A stretch of DNA of 64,000 nt from an uncultured Eubacteriales bacterium (GTDB lineage: Bacteria; Bacillota; Clostridia; Christensenellales; Aristaeellaceae), in the NCBI GenBank assembly GCA_900316415.1, contig ONCV01000001.1:62001-126000 (forward strand), written 5' to 3'. This document shows, one piece after another, positions 27,599 through 36,327 of this stretch. The notes beneath the pieces are model-generated. The model was not told the DNA's origin and did no database searches. It was given only the letters and a program-made list of their open reading frames with translations. Position 1 is the stretch's first letter. Every line of letters begins with the position of its first letter. A program made the translations under genes and the position numbers.

Positions 27599-28861
27599 AT
27601 GGATCATCTGGAAGCGTTTCTGAACTTTGCGGAGCAGTCGCCCACGGCGTTTCACGCCATCGCGAACCTGAAGGAGGATCTGCTGGAGGCGGGCTTCCGG
27701 GAACTGCGGGAGAAGGATCCCTGGCTGGTGGACGCGGGGGGGAAGTACTTTGTGATCCGGAACGATTCCGCCGTCATCGCCTTCGCGATTCCGCGCAGCG
27801 GCTTCGCGCCCTGGCGGATTGCCGCGGCCCACAGCGATTCCCCGACCTTTAAGCTGAAGCCCCGCTTCGAGGATCTGTCCGAGAGCGCGTACCTGCGGCT
27901 GAACGTGGAAAAATACGGCGGCATGATTTTGTCCACCTGGCTGGACCGGCCCCTGTCCATCGCGGGCCGGCTGGTGATCCGGGAGGAGAACCGGATCCGC
28001 ACCCGGCTGGTGAACCTGGACCGGGACGCGGTGCTGATCCCCAACATGCCGATTCATTTCAACCGGGACGTGAACGACGGCTACCGCTGGAATCCCCAGG
28101 TGGATCTGCTGCCCCTGTACGGGGAGGGGGACGCCGCCGGAAAGCTGATGAAGGAGCTGGCGGACGCGGCGGAGGTGAAGCCGGAGGAGATCCTGTCCCA
28201 CGACCTGTTCCTGTACAGCCGCCAGCCCGGCAGCGTCTGGGGGGCGGACGACGCCTTCTTCTCCTGCGGCCGGATCGATGACCTGGAATGCGCCTGGGGC
28301 TGCATGCGGGCCTTCCTGCAGGAGGAGCCCCGGGAGAATATCGCGGTGTGCGCCGTGTTTGACAATGAGGAGGTCGGATCCCTTTCCCGGCAGGGGGCGG
28401 ATTCCACCTTCCTGTATGATACGCTGACCCGGGTGGGATTCGCCCTGGGCGCCTCGGACGGGGAGATCCGCGCCGCCATGGCGGACGGCTTCATGGTCTC
28501 GGCGGACAATGCCCACGCGGTGCACCCGAACCATCCGGAGAAATACGACCGCCAGAACCGGGTGTACATGAATCGGGGCGTGGTGATCAAGCATAACGCC
28601 AACCAGAAGTATACGACGGACGCGGTGTCCGACGCGGTGTTCTCGCTGATCTGCGAAAAGGCGGAGGTGCCGGTGCAGCATTTCTCCAACCGGTCGGACA
28701 TCCCGGGCGGATCCACCCTGGGAAATCTGAGCAATTCCCATGTCTCCATGAGCACGGTGGATATCGGCCTGGCGCAGCTGGCGATGCATTCCGCCTGCGA
28801 AACCGCGGGCACGAAGGATCTGGCGTATCTGATCCGCGCCCTGGGCGCCTTCTGGGAGTAA
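27599..28861 (+). CDS. M18 family aminopeptidase
   Basis: A 420-residue cytosolic metallopeptidase of the aspartyl aminopeptidase (ApeB/DAP) family, which removes N-terminal residues in peptide turnover. Metal-site segments are visible: His78 in AAAHSDSPTFKLKP, the DNEEVGS stretch with catalytic Glu, and DIPGGSTLGN and a late His in AMHSACET. Length is normal. It probably shares a transcript with the DUF3783 gene. Confidence 0.93.
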   Translation: MDHLEAFLNFAEQSPTAFHAIANLKEDLLEAGFRELREKDPWLVDAGGKYFVIRNDSAVIAFAIPRSGFAPWRIAAAHSDSPTFKLKPRFEDLSESAYLRLNVEKYGGMILSTWLDRPLSIAGRLVIREENRIRTRLVNLDRDAVLIPNMPIHFNRDVNDGYRWNPQVDLLPLYGEGDAAGKLMKELADAAEVKPEEILSHDLFLYSRQPGSVWGADDAFFSCGRIDDLECAWGCMRAFLQEEPRENIAVCAVFDNEEVGSLSRQGADSTFLYDTLTRVGFALGASDGEIRAAMADGFMVSADNAHAVHPNHPEKYDRQNRVYMNRGVVIKHNANQKYTTDAVSDAVFSLICEKAEVPVQHFSNRSDIPGGSTLGNLSNSHVSMSTVDIGLAQLAMHSACETAGTKDLAYLIRALGAFWE

Positions 28862-28903
28862 GACGCGGAGAAAAGGATTCGGGGAAAAAGGGAGGAACCG
28901 GAG

Positions 28904-30796
28904 ATGAACTATCAGCTGGGAGAAGGCTTCTGGAGCCGCAGAATCCGCCAGGTATGCGACCGGATGATTCCGCTGCAGCTTTCCATCCTGAAGGATGAGG
29001 AGCCGGATACGGAGCCGTCCCATGCGCTGGAAAACTTCCGCATCGCCGCGGGGCTGGCGGAAGGGGACTTCCATGGAATGGTCTTTCAGGACAGCGATGT
29101 GGGCAAGTGGATCGAGGCGGCCGCGTACCGGCTGATGATTTCCCCGGACCCGGAGCTGGAGGCGGAGATCGACCGGATCGTGGAGGTCCTCGGGAAGGCG
29201 CAGCAGCCGGACGGGTATCTGAACACCTGGTTCACGATTCGGGAGCCCGGAAAGCGCTGGACAAACCTGCAGGACTGCCACGAGCTGTATTCCTTCGGCC
29301 ATCTGGCGGAGGGCGCCGTCGCCTATCATCAGGCGACGGGAAAGGATGCCTTCCTGAAGATCATGTGCCGCATGGCGGATCATATCGACACGGTGCTGGG
29401 GCCGGAGGAGGGAAAGCTGCACGGCTATCCCGGGCATCCGGAGGCGGAGCTGGCCCTGTATCGGCTGTATCTCGAAACGGGGGAGGAAAGGTACCTGAAG
29501 CTGAGCCGGTACTTCCTGGATCAGCGGGGAACGGAGCCGAACTTCTTCCTTCAGGAGGCGGAGCGCCGCGGGTTTATCAGCCACTGGACCGGGAAAAAGG
29601 AGACGGTTTCCCTGCCCTATTATCAGGCGCATCAGCCGGTCCGGCAGCAGGAGGAGGCCGTGGGGCACGCGGTGCGCGCCCTGTACCTGTACACGGCCAT
29701 GGCCAGCGTGGCCGCGGAGACCGGGGACGCGGAGCTGAAGGAGGCCTGCCGGAAGCTGTGGCACAGCGCCGCGGAGCAGAAGATGTACGTGACCGGAGGC
29801 CTCGGCGCCACGGCGAAGGGGGAGGCCTTCATGGGGCCCTATGAGCTGCCCAATGACACCGCCTACGCGGAAACCTGCGCCTCGGTGGCCCTGTGCTTCT
29901 TTGCCCGGGCCATGAGCCGGCTGGAGCGGGACGGCCGCTACGGGGACGCGGCGGAGCTGGCGCTCTACAATACGGTGCTGGCCGGTGTCAGTCTGCAGGC
30001 CGACCGGTTCTTCTATGTCAATCCCCTGGAGGTGGTCCGGGGCGTTTCCGGCGTGCAGCAGGGGCTGGAGCATGATCTGCCCGAACGCCCCCGCTGGTAC
30101 GCGTGCGCCTGCTGCCCGCCCAATGTGGCCCGGCTGCTGACCTCCCTGAAGGAATACGCCGTTCAGGAGGATCCGGGAGAGATTACCGTCCATCAGTATC
30201 TGGACGGCACGGTGGAATGCGGGCAGGCCACCCTGACCCTGCGCACGGAATACCCCTGGGACGGTCTTCTGAGCTATCACATCGAGGCCCGGGAGGAGCT
30301 GAAGCTGTTCCTCCGGATTCCGGGCTGGGCGGAGAGGACGGAGGTGGCCCTGGAGTTGGACGGGAAGGCGCTTTCCGCCGGGCCGGAGAAGGGCTTTGTC
30401 CGCCTGGAGCTGACGAAGGGCCGGCATGAAATCCGGCTGTCCCTGCCCCTGCGGCCCCGCCGGATCTATGCCCACGAGCGCGTCCGGCAGGACGCGGGCT
30501 GCGTGGCCTTCGCCTGCGGACCGCTGGTATACTGCCTGGAGGGCTGCGACAATCCGGAGCCCCTGTGGAACCTGAAGGCGGATCCCGCCGCGGAAATCAC
30601 CCTGACGGACCGGGAGCCGGAATGCCTCGGAGGCGTCCGGAAAATGCGGATCCCGGGATTCAGGCGGGAGGACCGGTCGGAGGAGCTGTACAGTTCCCGG
30701 CCGCCGGTCTACGTGCCGCAGATGCTGACCGCCATCCCGTATTACGCCTGGGCGAACCGGGAGGCGCGGGATATGCGGGTCTGGATTCGGGAATAA
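28904..30796 (+). CDS. GH127-type glycosidase (beta-L-arabinofuranosidase family)
   Basis: A 630-residue protein of the DUF1680/GH127 family. Residues 1-430 form the (alpha/alpha)6 barrel with the zinc-thiolate active site: Glu323 and Cys325 in NDTAYAETCASVALC, and Cys403-Cys404 in WYACACCPPNVARLL, equivalent to Glu338, Cys340, Cys417 and Cys418 of the Bifidobacterium longum enzyme. A beta-sandwich C-terminal part follows. No signal peptide, so it acts on imported oligosaccharides. The substrate of individual members varies beyond L-arabinofuranosides. Confidence 0.92.
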   Translation: MNYQLGEGFWSRRIRQVCDRMIPLQLSILKDEEPDTEPSHALENFRIAAGLAEGDFHGMVFQDSDVGKWIEAAAYRLMISPDPELEAEIDRIVEVLGKAQQPDGYLNTWFTIREPGKRWTNLQDCHELYSFGHLAEGAVAYHQATGKDAFLKIMCRMADHIDTVLGPEEGKLHGYPGHPEAELALYRLYLETGEERYLKLSRYFLDQRGTEPNFFLQEAERRGFISHWTGKKETVSLPYYQAHQPVRQQEEAVGHAVRALYLYTAMASVAAETGDAELKEACRKLWHSAAEQKMYVTGGLGATAKGEAFMGPYELPNDTAYAETCASVALCFFARAMSRLERDGRYGDAAELALYNTVLAGVSLQADRFFYVNPLEVVRGVSGVQQGLEHDLPERPRWYACACCPPNVARLLTSLKEYAVQEDPGEITVHQYLDGTVECGQATLTLRTEYPWDGLLSYHIEAREELKLFLRIPGWAERTEVALELDGKALSAGPEKGFVRLELTKGRHEIRLSLPLRPRRIYAHERVRQDAGCVAFACGPLVYCLEGCDNPEPLWNLKADPAAEITLTDREPECLGGVRKMRIPGFRREDRSEELYSSRPPVYVPQMLTAIPYYAWANREARDMRVWIRE

Positions 30797-30861
30797 ACGG
30801 AAGGGAAAACGCCCCGGAGGGCCGGAAGAACGGCCCGGACCGGGCGGAAGGAAGACGAGGC

Positions 30862-32118
30862 ATGAAAAGGTGGATTCCGGAGGAATACAGGCCGCTGGCC
30901 CGAATGATTACCGCGGTCACTTTTTTCGGCGTGCTGATGGTGGCGGCCCTGGTCTATCTGGATCGGATCAGCGGCTTCTTCAGCCAGCTGTTCAGCATCC
31001 TTTCCCCCTTCCTGGTGGGCGGCGCGCTGGCGTTTATTCAGATGCCCATCACCCGGCGGGGAGAGGCGCTGCTGCGCCGCACCCTGTTTTCGAAAAAACC
31101 CGGGGCGAAAGCGCCCCGGATCATTGCCGCCCTCCTGTCCATGGCGGTTCTGATTCTGCTTCTCGTGCTGTTTCTGAACATCCTGATGCCCCAGGTCATC
31201 TCCTCCGGCGGGTCGCTGGTCCGGCAGGTGACCACCTTCGTGAATGAGAACGATGAGGCGGTCAACTCGTTCCTGATCAAGGCGGGGCTGATCAGCGCGG
31301 ACACGGATTCCCTGAATTCCGTCTGGCAGAACATCCTGACCTCCGCGACCAACTATATCGACTATCTGCCCTCCGTGCTGCGGACCTCCTACAATCTCGC
31401 CTATTCGATCATCTTCAAGACCCTGGTGGGGCTGATCGTTTCCTTCTATCTGCTGTCCGACGCCCGGAGACTGAGCCGGAAGTGCAAGAAGATCTGCTAT
31501 GCGCTGCTGGAGCGGGACCGGGCGGACCGCCTGATCCGCTGGACCCGGGTGGCCAACCAGATTTTTGCCGGGTTTACGACGGGAAAAATCGTGGACTCCC
31601 TGGTGGTGGGGGTGATCTGCTATCTGGGCATGATGGTGATGGGCCTGGAATACCCCCTGATCATTTCGATCGTCATCGGGGTCACCAACGTGCTGCCCTT
31701 CTTTGGGCCCTTTATCGGCGCGATTCCCAGCATCCTGATCCTGCTGATCGTCAACCCCGTTTCCGCGCTGAAGTTCGCGGTCTTCCTCCTGATCCTGCAG
31801 CAGGTGGACGGCAACCTGATCGGCCCCAAGATCCTCGGGGACTACGTGGGCATCTCGCCCCTGCTGACCATGGCGGCCATCCTGATTGGATCCGGCTTCC
31901 TGGGCTTTGTGGGCCTGCTGATCTCCGTGCCCCTGTGCGCGCTCCTGTACGCGATCTGCCAGACCTATCTGGAGGAGCGGCTGCTGAAAAAGGAAATGCC
32001 ATCGGAGGAGACGGCATTTGACAGCCTGCCGGAGCCGGTCCCGGATCTCCTTCCCCGGTCGGAGGGCATCGCAAAGCGCTTCGGAAAGTGGATCCGGGAA
32101 AGAAAAAGAAAAGGGTAG
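30862..32118 (+). CDS. AI-2E family transporter (TqsA/YdiK-like)
   Basis: A 418-residue membrane protein with about seven to eight hydrophobic helices. The family core is seen in the C-terminal half: VGVICYLGMMVMGLEYPLIISIVIGVTNVLPFFGPFIGAIPS and VDGNLIGPKILGDYVGISPLLTM. Members have been proposed to export autoinducer-2 or act as sodium/proton exchangers; the substrate here is unknown. The frame is open into the upstream gene, but ATG 30862 with GAAGGAAG gives the normal start. Confidence 0.9.
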   Translation: MKRWIPEEYRPLARMITAVTFFGVLMVAALVYLDRISGFFSQLFSILSPFLVGGALAFIQMPITRRGEALLRRTLFSKKPGAKAPRIIAALLSMAVLILLLVLFLNILMPQVISSGGSLVRQVTTFVNENDEAVNSFLIKAGLISADTDSLNSVWQNILTSATNYIDYLPSVLRTSYNLAYSIIFKTLVGLIVSFYLLSDARRLSRKCKKICYALLERDRADRLIRWTRVANQIFAGFTTGKIVDSLVVGVICYLGMMVMGLEYPLIISIVIGVTNVLPFFGPFIGAIPSILILLIVNPVSALKFAVFLLILQQVDGNLIGPKILGDYVGISPLLTMAAILIGSGFLGFVGLLISVPLCALLYAICQTYLEERLLKKEMPSEETAFDSLPEPVPDLLPRSEGIAKRFGKWIRERKRKG

Positions 32119-32138
32119 CGCCCCGCATGGCGCTGCCC
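32113..32138. terminator. Hairpin between convergent genes
   Basis: GGGTAGCGCC and GGCGCTGCCC pair (one mismatch) around CCGCAT, overlapping the stop of the AI-2E gene. No T-run, so termination is only suggested by position between converging genes. The rest of the 77-base gap shows nothing else. Confidence 0.4.
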
Positions 32139-32195
32139 GAAGCGGGACGGGCGGATTCTCCGAACCCCCGTCCCCGGCCGGAAAAGCCGTTTCCC

Positions 32196-34586
32196 TTATC
32201 CCAGCACCTCCCGGGCGATGTCCGCGCTGCGCTTGGCGTCCCGGGCATAATAGTCCGCTCCGATCTGGCGGGCGTATTCCGGAGTCAGCACCGCTCCGCC
32301 CACCATAATTTTGCAGTCCGCGCCCGCGTCCCGCAGGGCGCGGATCGTTTTTTCCATGCTGGGCAGGGTGGTGGTCATCAGGGCGGACAGCCCCACCAGG
32401 CGGATCTTCTCCCGGAGGACGGCTTCCACGATCGTCTCCGGCGGCACATCCCGGCCCAGATCCGTCACGGAATAGCCGTAGTTTTCCAGAACGACCCGGA
32501 CGATATTCTTTCCGATATCGTGGATATCGCCCTGCACGGTGGCCAGCAGGATTTTTCCCCGGCTGAGGCTCTCCCCGGCGTGCTGCGCCAGGCGGGATTT
32601 CAGCACCTCGAAGCCCTGGCTGGCGGCCTGGGCGGAGCGGAGCAGCTGGGGCAGGAAAAGCTCCTGCCGCTCATAGGCGTCGCCCACCCGGTTCAGGGCG
32701 GGAATCATGCGCTGTTCGATGATCTCCATCTCCGACTGGCCGGCCAGGGCTTCCCCGGTCAGCCGGACCACCTCGGCGCCCAGGCCCCGGAAGATGGCGT
32801 CCTCCAGGCTGTCCGCGGCACCGGAGCTTCCGCCCGACGCGGGCCGGGCCGGCGCGGCGCCGGAGGAGGCCGGCGCTCCGGCGGCCGGGGCGGCGGGCAG
32901 CGCGGCGCAGAGCTGAATGTACTGCTCTCCGCCCTCGTCCGCGCCGCAGAGCACCCGGAAGGCGGCGATGGCCTTCCGGATCGCGGGGGAGTTGGGGTTG
33001 ACGATCGGACAGTCCAGCCCGGCGGCCAGCGCCTGGGTCAGGAAGGAAACGGTGAGGATTTCCCGCTCCGGCATGCCGAAGGAAATGTTGCTGACGCCCA
33101 GGGTGGTCTGAACGCCCATGCGCTTGACCGCCATCAGCGCGCGGAGGGTTTCCAGCGCCTGGGACTGCTGGGCGGAGACCGTCAGGGTGAGGCAGTCAAT
33201 ATACACATCCTGCCGGGGAATGCCGTACCGCTCCGCCGCCTCCACGATGCGCCGGGCGATTTCCACCCGTCCCTGCCAGCTTTCCGGAATGCCGTTCTCA
33301 TCCAGGCAGAGCCCCACGACGGCGGCGCCGTATTTGCGGCACAGGGGGAGGATCGCGTTCAGCACCTCCTCCTTGCCGTTCACGGAATTGACCAGCGCCC
33401 GGCCGCAGAAGGTCCGCAGCCCGGCCTCGATCACCTCCGGATCGGAGGAATCGATCTGCAGGGGCAGATCCAGATTGGCCTGGAGCGCCTGAATCACCCG
33501 GACCATCATGGCCTTTTCATCCAGGCCGGGAAGCCCGACGTTCACATCCAGAATGTCCGCCCCGGCCTCCTGCTGCTGCAGGCCGAGGGCGACGATATAA
33601 TCGAGATCGTTCTCCCGCAGCGCCTGCTGGAGCCGCTTTTTTCCGGTGGGGTTGATCCGCTCCCCGACGATGCGAAGCCTTCCGTCCTCCGCCACCCGGC
33701 GGCCGGAGCAGAGCCCTCCGCGGGAGGAGATCAGCTCCAGGGGAAGCGGTCCCCGGGGGAGATGCCGGGCAAGCTCCCGGATAAAATCCGGGGTGGTGCC
33801 GCAGCAGCCTCCCGCCATCCGGATGCCGCAGGGAAAGGCCTCCTCCATGTCCCGGCAGAATTCTTCCGGCGTCATGCGGTATTCCCCGGTGGCCGGATCG
33901 GGCAGCCCGGCGTTGGGCTTGAGAATCAGAGGCAGCGGCGTCCAGCTGCGAAGCTCCCGCACCAGGGGCAGCAGTTCCTTCGGCCCCAGGCTGCAGTTGA
34001 ACCCCAGGGCCTCCACCCCCAGCCCCGTCAGCGTCAGGGCCATGGCGGACACGGGAACGCCCAGGAAGGTGCGCCCGGAGGCCTCGAAGGTCATGGTGAC
34101 CCAGACGGGCAGCCGGGTGTTCTCCCTGGCGGCCAGCACCGCGGCCCGCACCTCCTGCAGATCGCTCATGGTTTCGAAGATGACCCGGTCCGCTCCGGCG
34201 GCCTCTCCGGCCGTCAGCATCTGGCGGAAGGTTTCATAGGCCTCGTCAAAGGACAGGGGGCCGAGGGGCTCCATCAGCTGACCGATGGGACCGATATCCA
34301 GCGCCACCTCACAGCCGGGGCCGGCGGCCTCCCGGGCGCAGCGAACGCCGGCGGTCACCAGCTCCTCCACGGTATAGCCGCATCCGGCCGCCTTGAAGCG
34401 GTTGGCGCCGAAGGTGTTGGTATAGAGCACCCGGCTGCCGGCCTGAACATACTGCCGCTGCAGCGCGATGACCTGCTGGGGGTGGGTAAGATTCCAGGTA
34501 TCCGGCAGCTCGCCCAGGGGCAGGCCGGCGGCCTGCAGCAGGGTTCCCGTGCCGCCGTCCAGCAGTGTGATTTCAGATGGATTCAC
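32196..34586 (-). CDS. metH: Cobalamin-dependent methionine synthase without reactivation domain
   Basis: A 796-residue MetH. Domains: homocysteine S-methyltransferase (1-290) with zinc ligands Cys198, Cys261 and Cys262; methyltetrahydrofolate-binding pterin domain (about 310-560, VGERINPTGKKRLQ and ILDVNVG); an Ala/Pro/Gly-rich linker near 575-605; B12-binding helical cap and Rossmann domain (610-796) with the lower axial ligand His689 in DIHDIGKN. E. coli MetH has 1227 residues because a reactivation domain follows. Here that activity is supplied by the gene at 34573-35244, whose stop overlaps this start by 14 bases. Confidence 0.95.
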   Translation of the reverse strand: MNPSEITLLDGGTGTLLQAAGLPLGELPDTWNLTHPQQVIALQRQYVQAGSRVLYTNTFGANRFKAAGCGYTVEELVTAGVRCAREAAGPGCEVALDIGPIGQLMEPLGPLSFDEAYETFRQMLTAGEAAGADRVIFETMSDLQEVRAAVLAARENTRLPVWVTMTFEASGRTFLGVPVSAMALTLTGLGVEALGFNCSLGPKELLPLVRELRSWTPLPLILKPNAGLPDPATGEYRMTPEEFCRDMEEAFPCGIRMAGGCCGTTPDFIRELARHLPRGPLPLELISSRGGLCSGRRVAEDGRLRIVGERINPTGKKRLQQALRENDLDYIVALGLQQQEAGADILDVNVGLPGLDEKAMMVRVIQALQANLDLPLQIDSSDPEVIEAGLRTFCGRALVNSVNGKEEVLNAILPLCRKYGAAVVGLCLDENGIPESWQGRVEIARRIVEAAERYGIPRQDVYIDCLTLTVSAQQSQALETLRALMAVKRMGVQTTLGVSNISFGMPEREILTVSFLTQALAAGLDCPIVNPNSPAIRKAIAAFRVLCGADEGGEQYIQLCAALPAAPAAGAPASSGAAPARPASGGSSGAADSLEDAIFRGLGAEVVRLTGEALAGQSEMEIIEQRMIPALNRVGDAYERQELFLPQLLRSAQAASQGFEVLKSRLAQHAGESLSRGKILLATVQGDIHDIGKNIVRVVLENYGYSVTDLGRDVPPETIVEAVLREKIRLVGLSALMTTTLPSMEKTIRALRDAGADCKIMVGGAVLTPEYARQIGADYYARDAKRSADIAREVLG

Positions 34587-35244
34587 AGAAGGTGTCCTCC
34601 TTTCGGTAGCGGCAGTTCCCCGCGGCGGGGCAGTCCGCGCAGCGGGGACGGGCGGGGGACGGCGCCTCCGAATCGGAAACGCCGATCAGCGCGGTGACGG
34701 ATTTCTGGGGAATCATCAGCCCTCCCGGGGTCAGCGTCATGCCCAGCATCCGCTGCACGTTCAGGATCCGGCAGACCTCCCGCTGCTGGCTCAGGGGAAA
34801 ATCCCCGTATCCGGGGCTGAACCGGGAGGTCAGACGCTGCGGGGAAAACCGGGCGGCCAGCTCTTCGCAGAACCGGTCGCAGACGTTTTCCACGGCGGCG
34901 CTGGCCAGGGCATCCAGCAGCGCGGCGTCCGCCATGCTCCGAACCTGGGCCCGGCGGATCAGACGCTCCGTTTCCGCGCCGAGGGTGGCCGCCATCAGAA
35001 GCACCTGCCCGCAGCCGGCCAGATGCCGGGCGATGGCCTCCCCCCCGGGGCGGAAGGAGGTTCCCGTCAGGGTCCCGTCGGCCTCCCGGGCAAAGCTTCG
35101 CCAGCAGACCCGGGGAACGGCCGCGGCGCAGAGCTGCGCCTCGCACCGGTCCAGATCCGCCGTCAGGCGGGCATCCGGTTCGCCCCGGACGCCCAGATAC
35201 CGGAGGGCTTCCGCCCGCGGAATCCCGGTCAGCTTTCTTTCCAT
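34573..35244 (-). CDS. Methionine synthase reactivation-domain protein
   Basis: A 223-residue stand-alone version of the MetH activation domain, which binds S-adenosylmethionine and re-methylates oxidised cobalamin. Recognised by the RxSxGYGDFPL-type motif SRFSPGYGDFPLSQQREVCRILN, by MTLTPGGLMIPQKSVTALIGVS and by the closing Cys-rich stretch CADCPAAGNCRYRKEDTFC. Thermotoga has the same split. It precedes and overlaps the truncated metH, so both subunits are made together. The large open frame extends to 37365 but is non-coding antisense upstream. The start ATG has a weak ribosome site (GGAGG is 15 bases away). Confidence 0.9.
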   Translation of the reverse strand: MERKLTGIPRAEALRYLGVRGEPDARLTADLDRCEAQLCAAAVPRVCWRSFAREADGTLTGTSFRPGGEAIARHLAGCGQVLLMAATLGAETERLIRRAQVRSMADAALLDALASAAVENVCDRFCEELAARFSPQRLTSRFSPGYGDFPLSQQREVCRILNVQRMLGMTLTPGGLMIPQKSVTALIGVSDSEAPSPARPRCADCPAAGNCRYRKEDTFCESI

Positions 35245-35274
35245 CCCCCTGTCCTGCGCCTCCTTTTGGAGCAG

Positions 35275-35303
35275 ATTATACACGTTTCCCGGGACGGATA
35301 CAA
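35275..35303 (-). promoter_or_regulatory. Promoter of the metH unit
   Basis: On the complementary strand TTGTAT (35298-35303) and TATAAT (35275-35280) are 17 bases apart. The leader before the first start codon is only about 25 bases, so no cobalamin or SAM riboswitch can fit. Confidence 0.65.
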
Positions 35304-35315
35304 GCCGGGGAACCA

Positions 35316-35344
35316 TTGCAGGCGGGGGATGACTATGATATAAT
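35316..35344 (+). promoter_or_regulatory. Promoter of the envelope cluster
   Basis: TTGCAG (35316-35321) and TATAAT (35339-35344), 17-base spacing, extended TG. The -35 lies only 12 bases from the -35 of the divergent metH promoter. A leader of about 105 bases follows. Confidence 0.8.
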
Positions 35345-35454
35345 GCCCCCGTTCGGAAGAAGCGTCCGGGGGAGGGGCTTCGCCGCGCGGAAGGGAGCCG
35401 GGGCTCCCCGCTGCGGTTCTCCCGGGACGGGGAAGAAGAGAGGGAGAGACCGCC

Positions 35455-36291
35455 TTGAAAAACAGATGGATGGCCCTGCTGCTCCTGCTGTTCCTGCTGC
35501 TGCCCGGCCTGGCGGGCGCGGAGGGGGACGAAGCGGGCAAAGTGGAAGAAATCATCGAAAATGTCCTCCTGGATGATGACGGAGTGGCAATTATCGAGGA
35601 TGTTCAGACAAATAATGAGAAAGAAGTGGAGGAAAACTCCGCGAGGGCGGATCTGATCAACCGGATCATCGACCTGGGGAAGGAGCTGTACGACCGGGCG
35701 GACGGAAAGCGGAAGCGGGCGCATTACGCCTCCGATATCTACGTCTGCAAGAACTTTACGGTCTATCTTTTCCGGCAGAACCGGGATGACTTCCGCATGG
35801 CGGAGTTTCCGGACACCCCGCTGGTCATCCCCAACAACCTTCCTGCGAAGCAGTGCAAGCCCTATGCCTACGGTTTTCTCTGGGAGGACATCCCGGCGGA
35901 GAAGGGGAATCCCTTTGAGGTCGGCGCCCAGTTCATCTACGACACCTCGCTGACGAAGGAAGAGAACCTGGAAAAGGCCCGGGAGTTCATGCGCCAGGCC
36001 CGGCGGGGGGACTTTTTCCAGATGTCCGCGGATTATGAGTACGGCGTGGGCGCCCACAGCGCCATCATGCTGTCCTACGATCCGGAGAAGGACGAGATTC
36101 ACTGGATGGACAGCAACATGCGGGGCGGAAAAAACAAGGACGGAATCCGGTACGGCCTGGTGCAGTTCGACGCGGTCAAGAGCGTGGACTGGTGGGCTTC
36201 CGCCTTCTGCCATAAGAAGCGCGGCGCCACGCTGTACCGCCTGCGGCAGGATATCGTTTACGCCGGACAGAGCGCGGCGGACGCGGAATAA
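35455..36291 (+). CDS. Secreted protein, possible papain-like cysteine peptidase
   Basis: A 278-residue exported protein with a signal peptide (residues 1-22, Leu-rich core, AGA|EG site). An acidic helical stretch follows (25-80). From residue 90 the order Cys98 (SDIYVCKNFTVYLF, Cys at a helix start), His201 (YGVGAHSAIMLSYD) and Asp219/Asn221 (HWMDSNM) resembles the Cys-His-Asp/Asn order of NlpC/P60, CHAP and related peptidoglycan amidases. I do not recognise the exact family, and catalysis is inference. TTG start, with AGGGAG upstream. First gene of a three-gene cluster. Confidence 0.6.
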   Translation: MKNRWMALLLLLFLLLPGLAGAEGDEAGKVEEIIENVLLDDDGVAIIEDVQTNNEKEVEENSARADLINRIIDLGKELYDRADGKRKRAHYASDIYVCKNFTVYLFRQNRDDFRMAEFPDTPLVIPNNLPAKQCKPYAYGFLWEDIPAEKGNPFEVGAQFIYDTSLTKEENLEKAREFMRQARRGDFFQMSADYEYGVGAHSAIMLSYDPEKDEIHWMDSNMRGGKNKDGIRYGLVQFDAVKSVDWWASAFCHKKRGATLYRLRQDIVYAGQSAADAE

Positions 36292-36327
36292 AACGGGAAC
36301 CTGGAAGACGGAAGGGAGAGAGCCGGA

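Noticed and set aside
35245..35274. Cobalamin or SAM riboswitch for the metH unit
   Set aside because: The promoter leaves only about 25 bases of leader, too short for either riboswitch.
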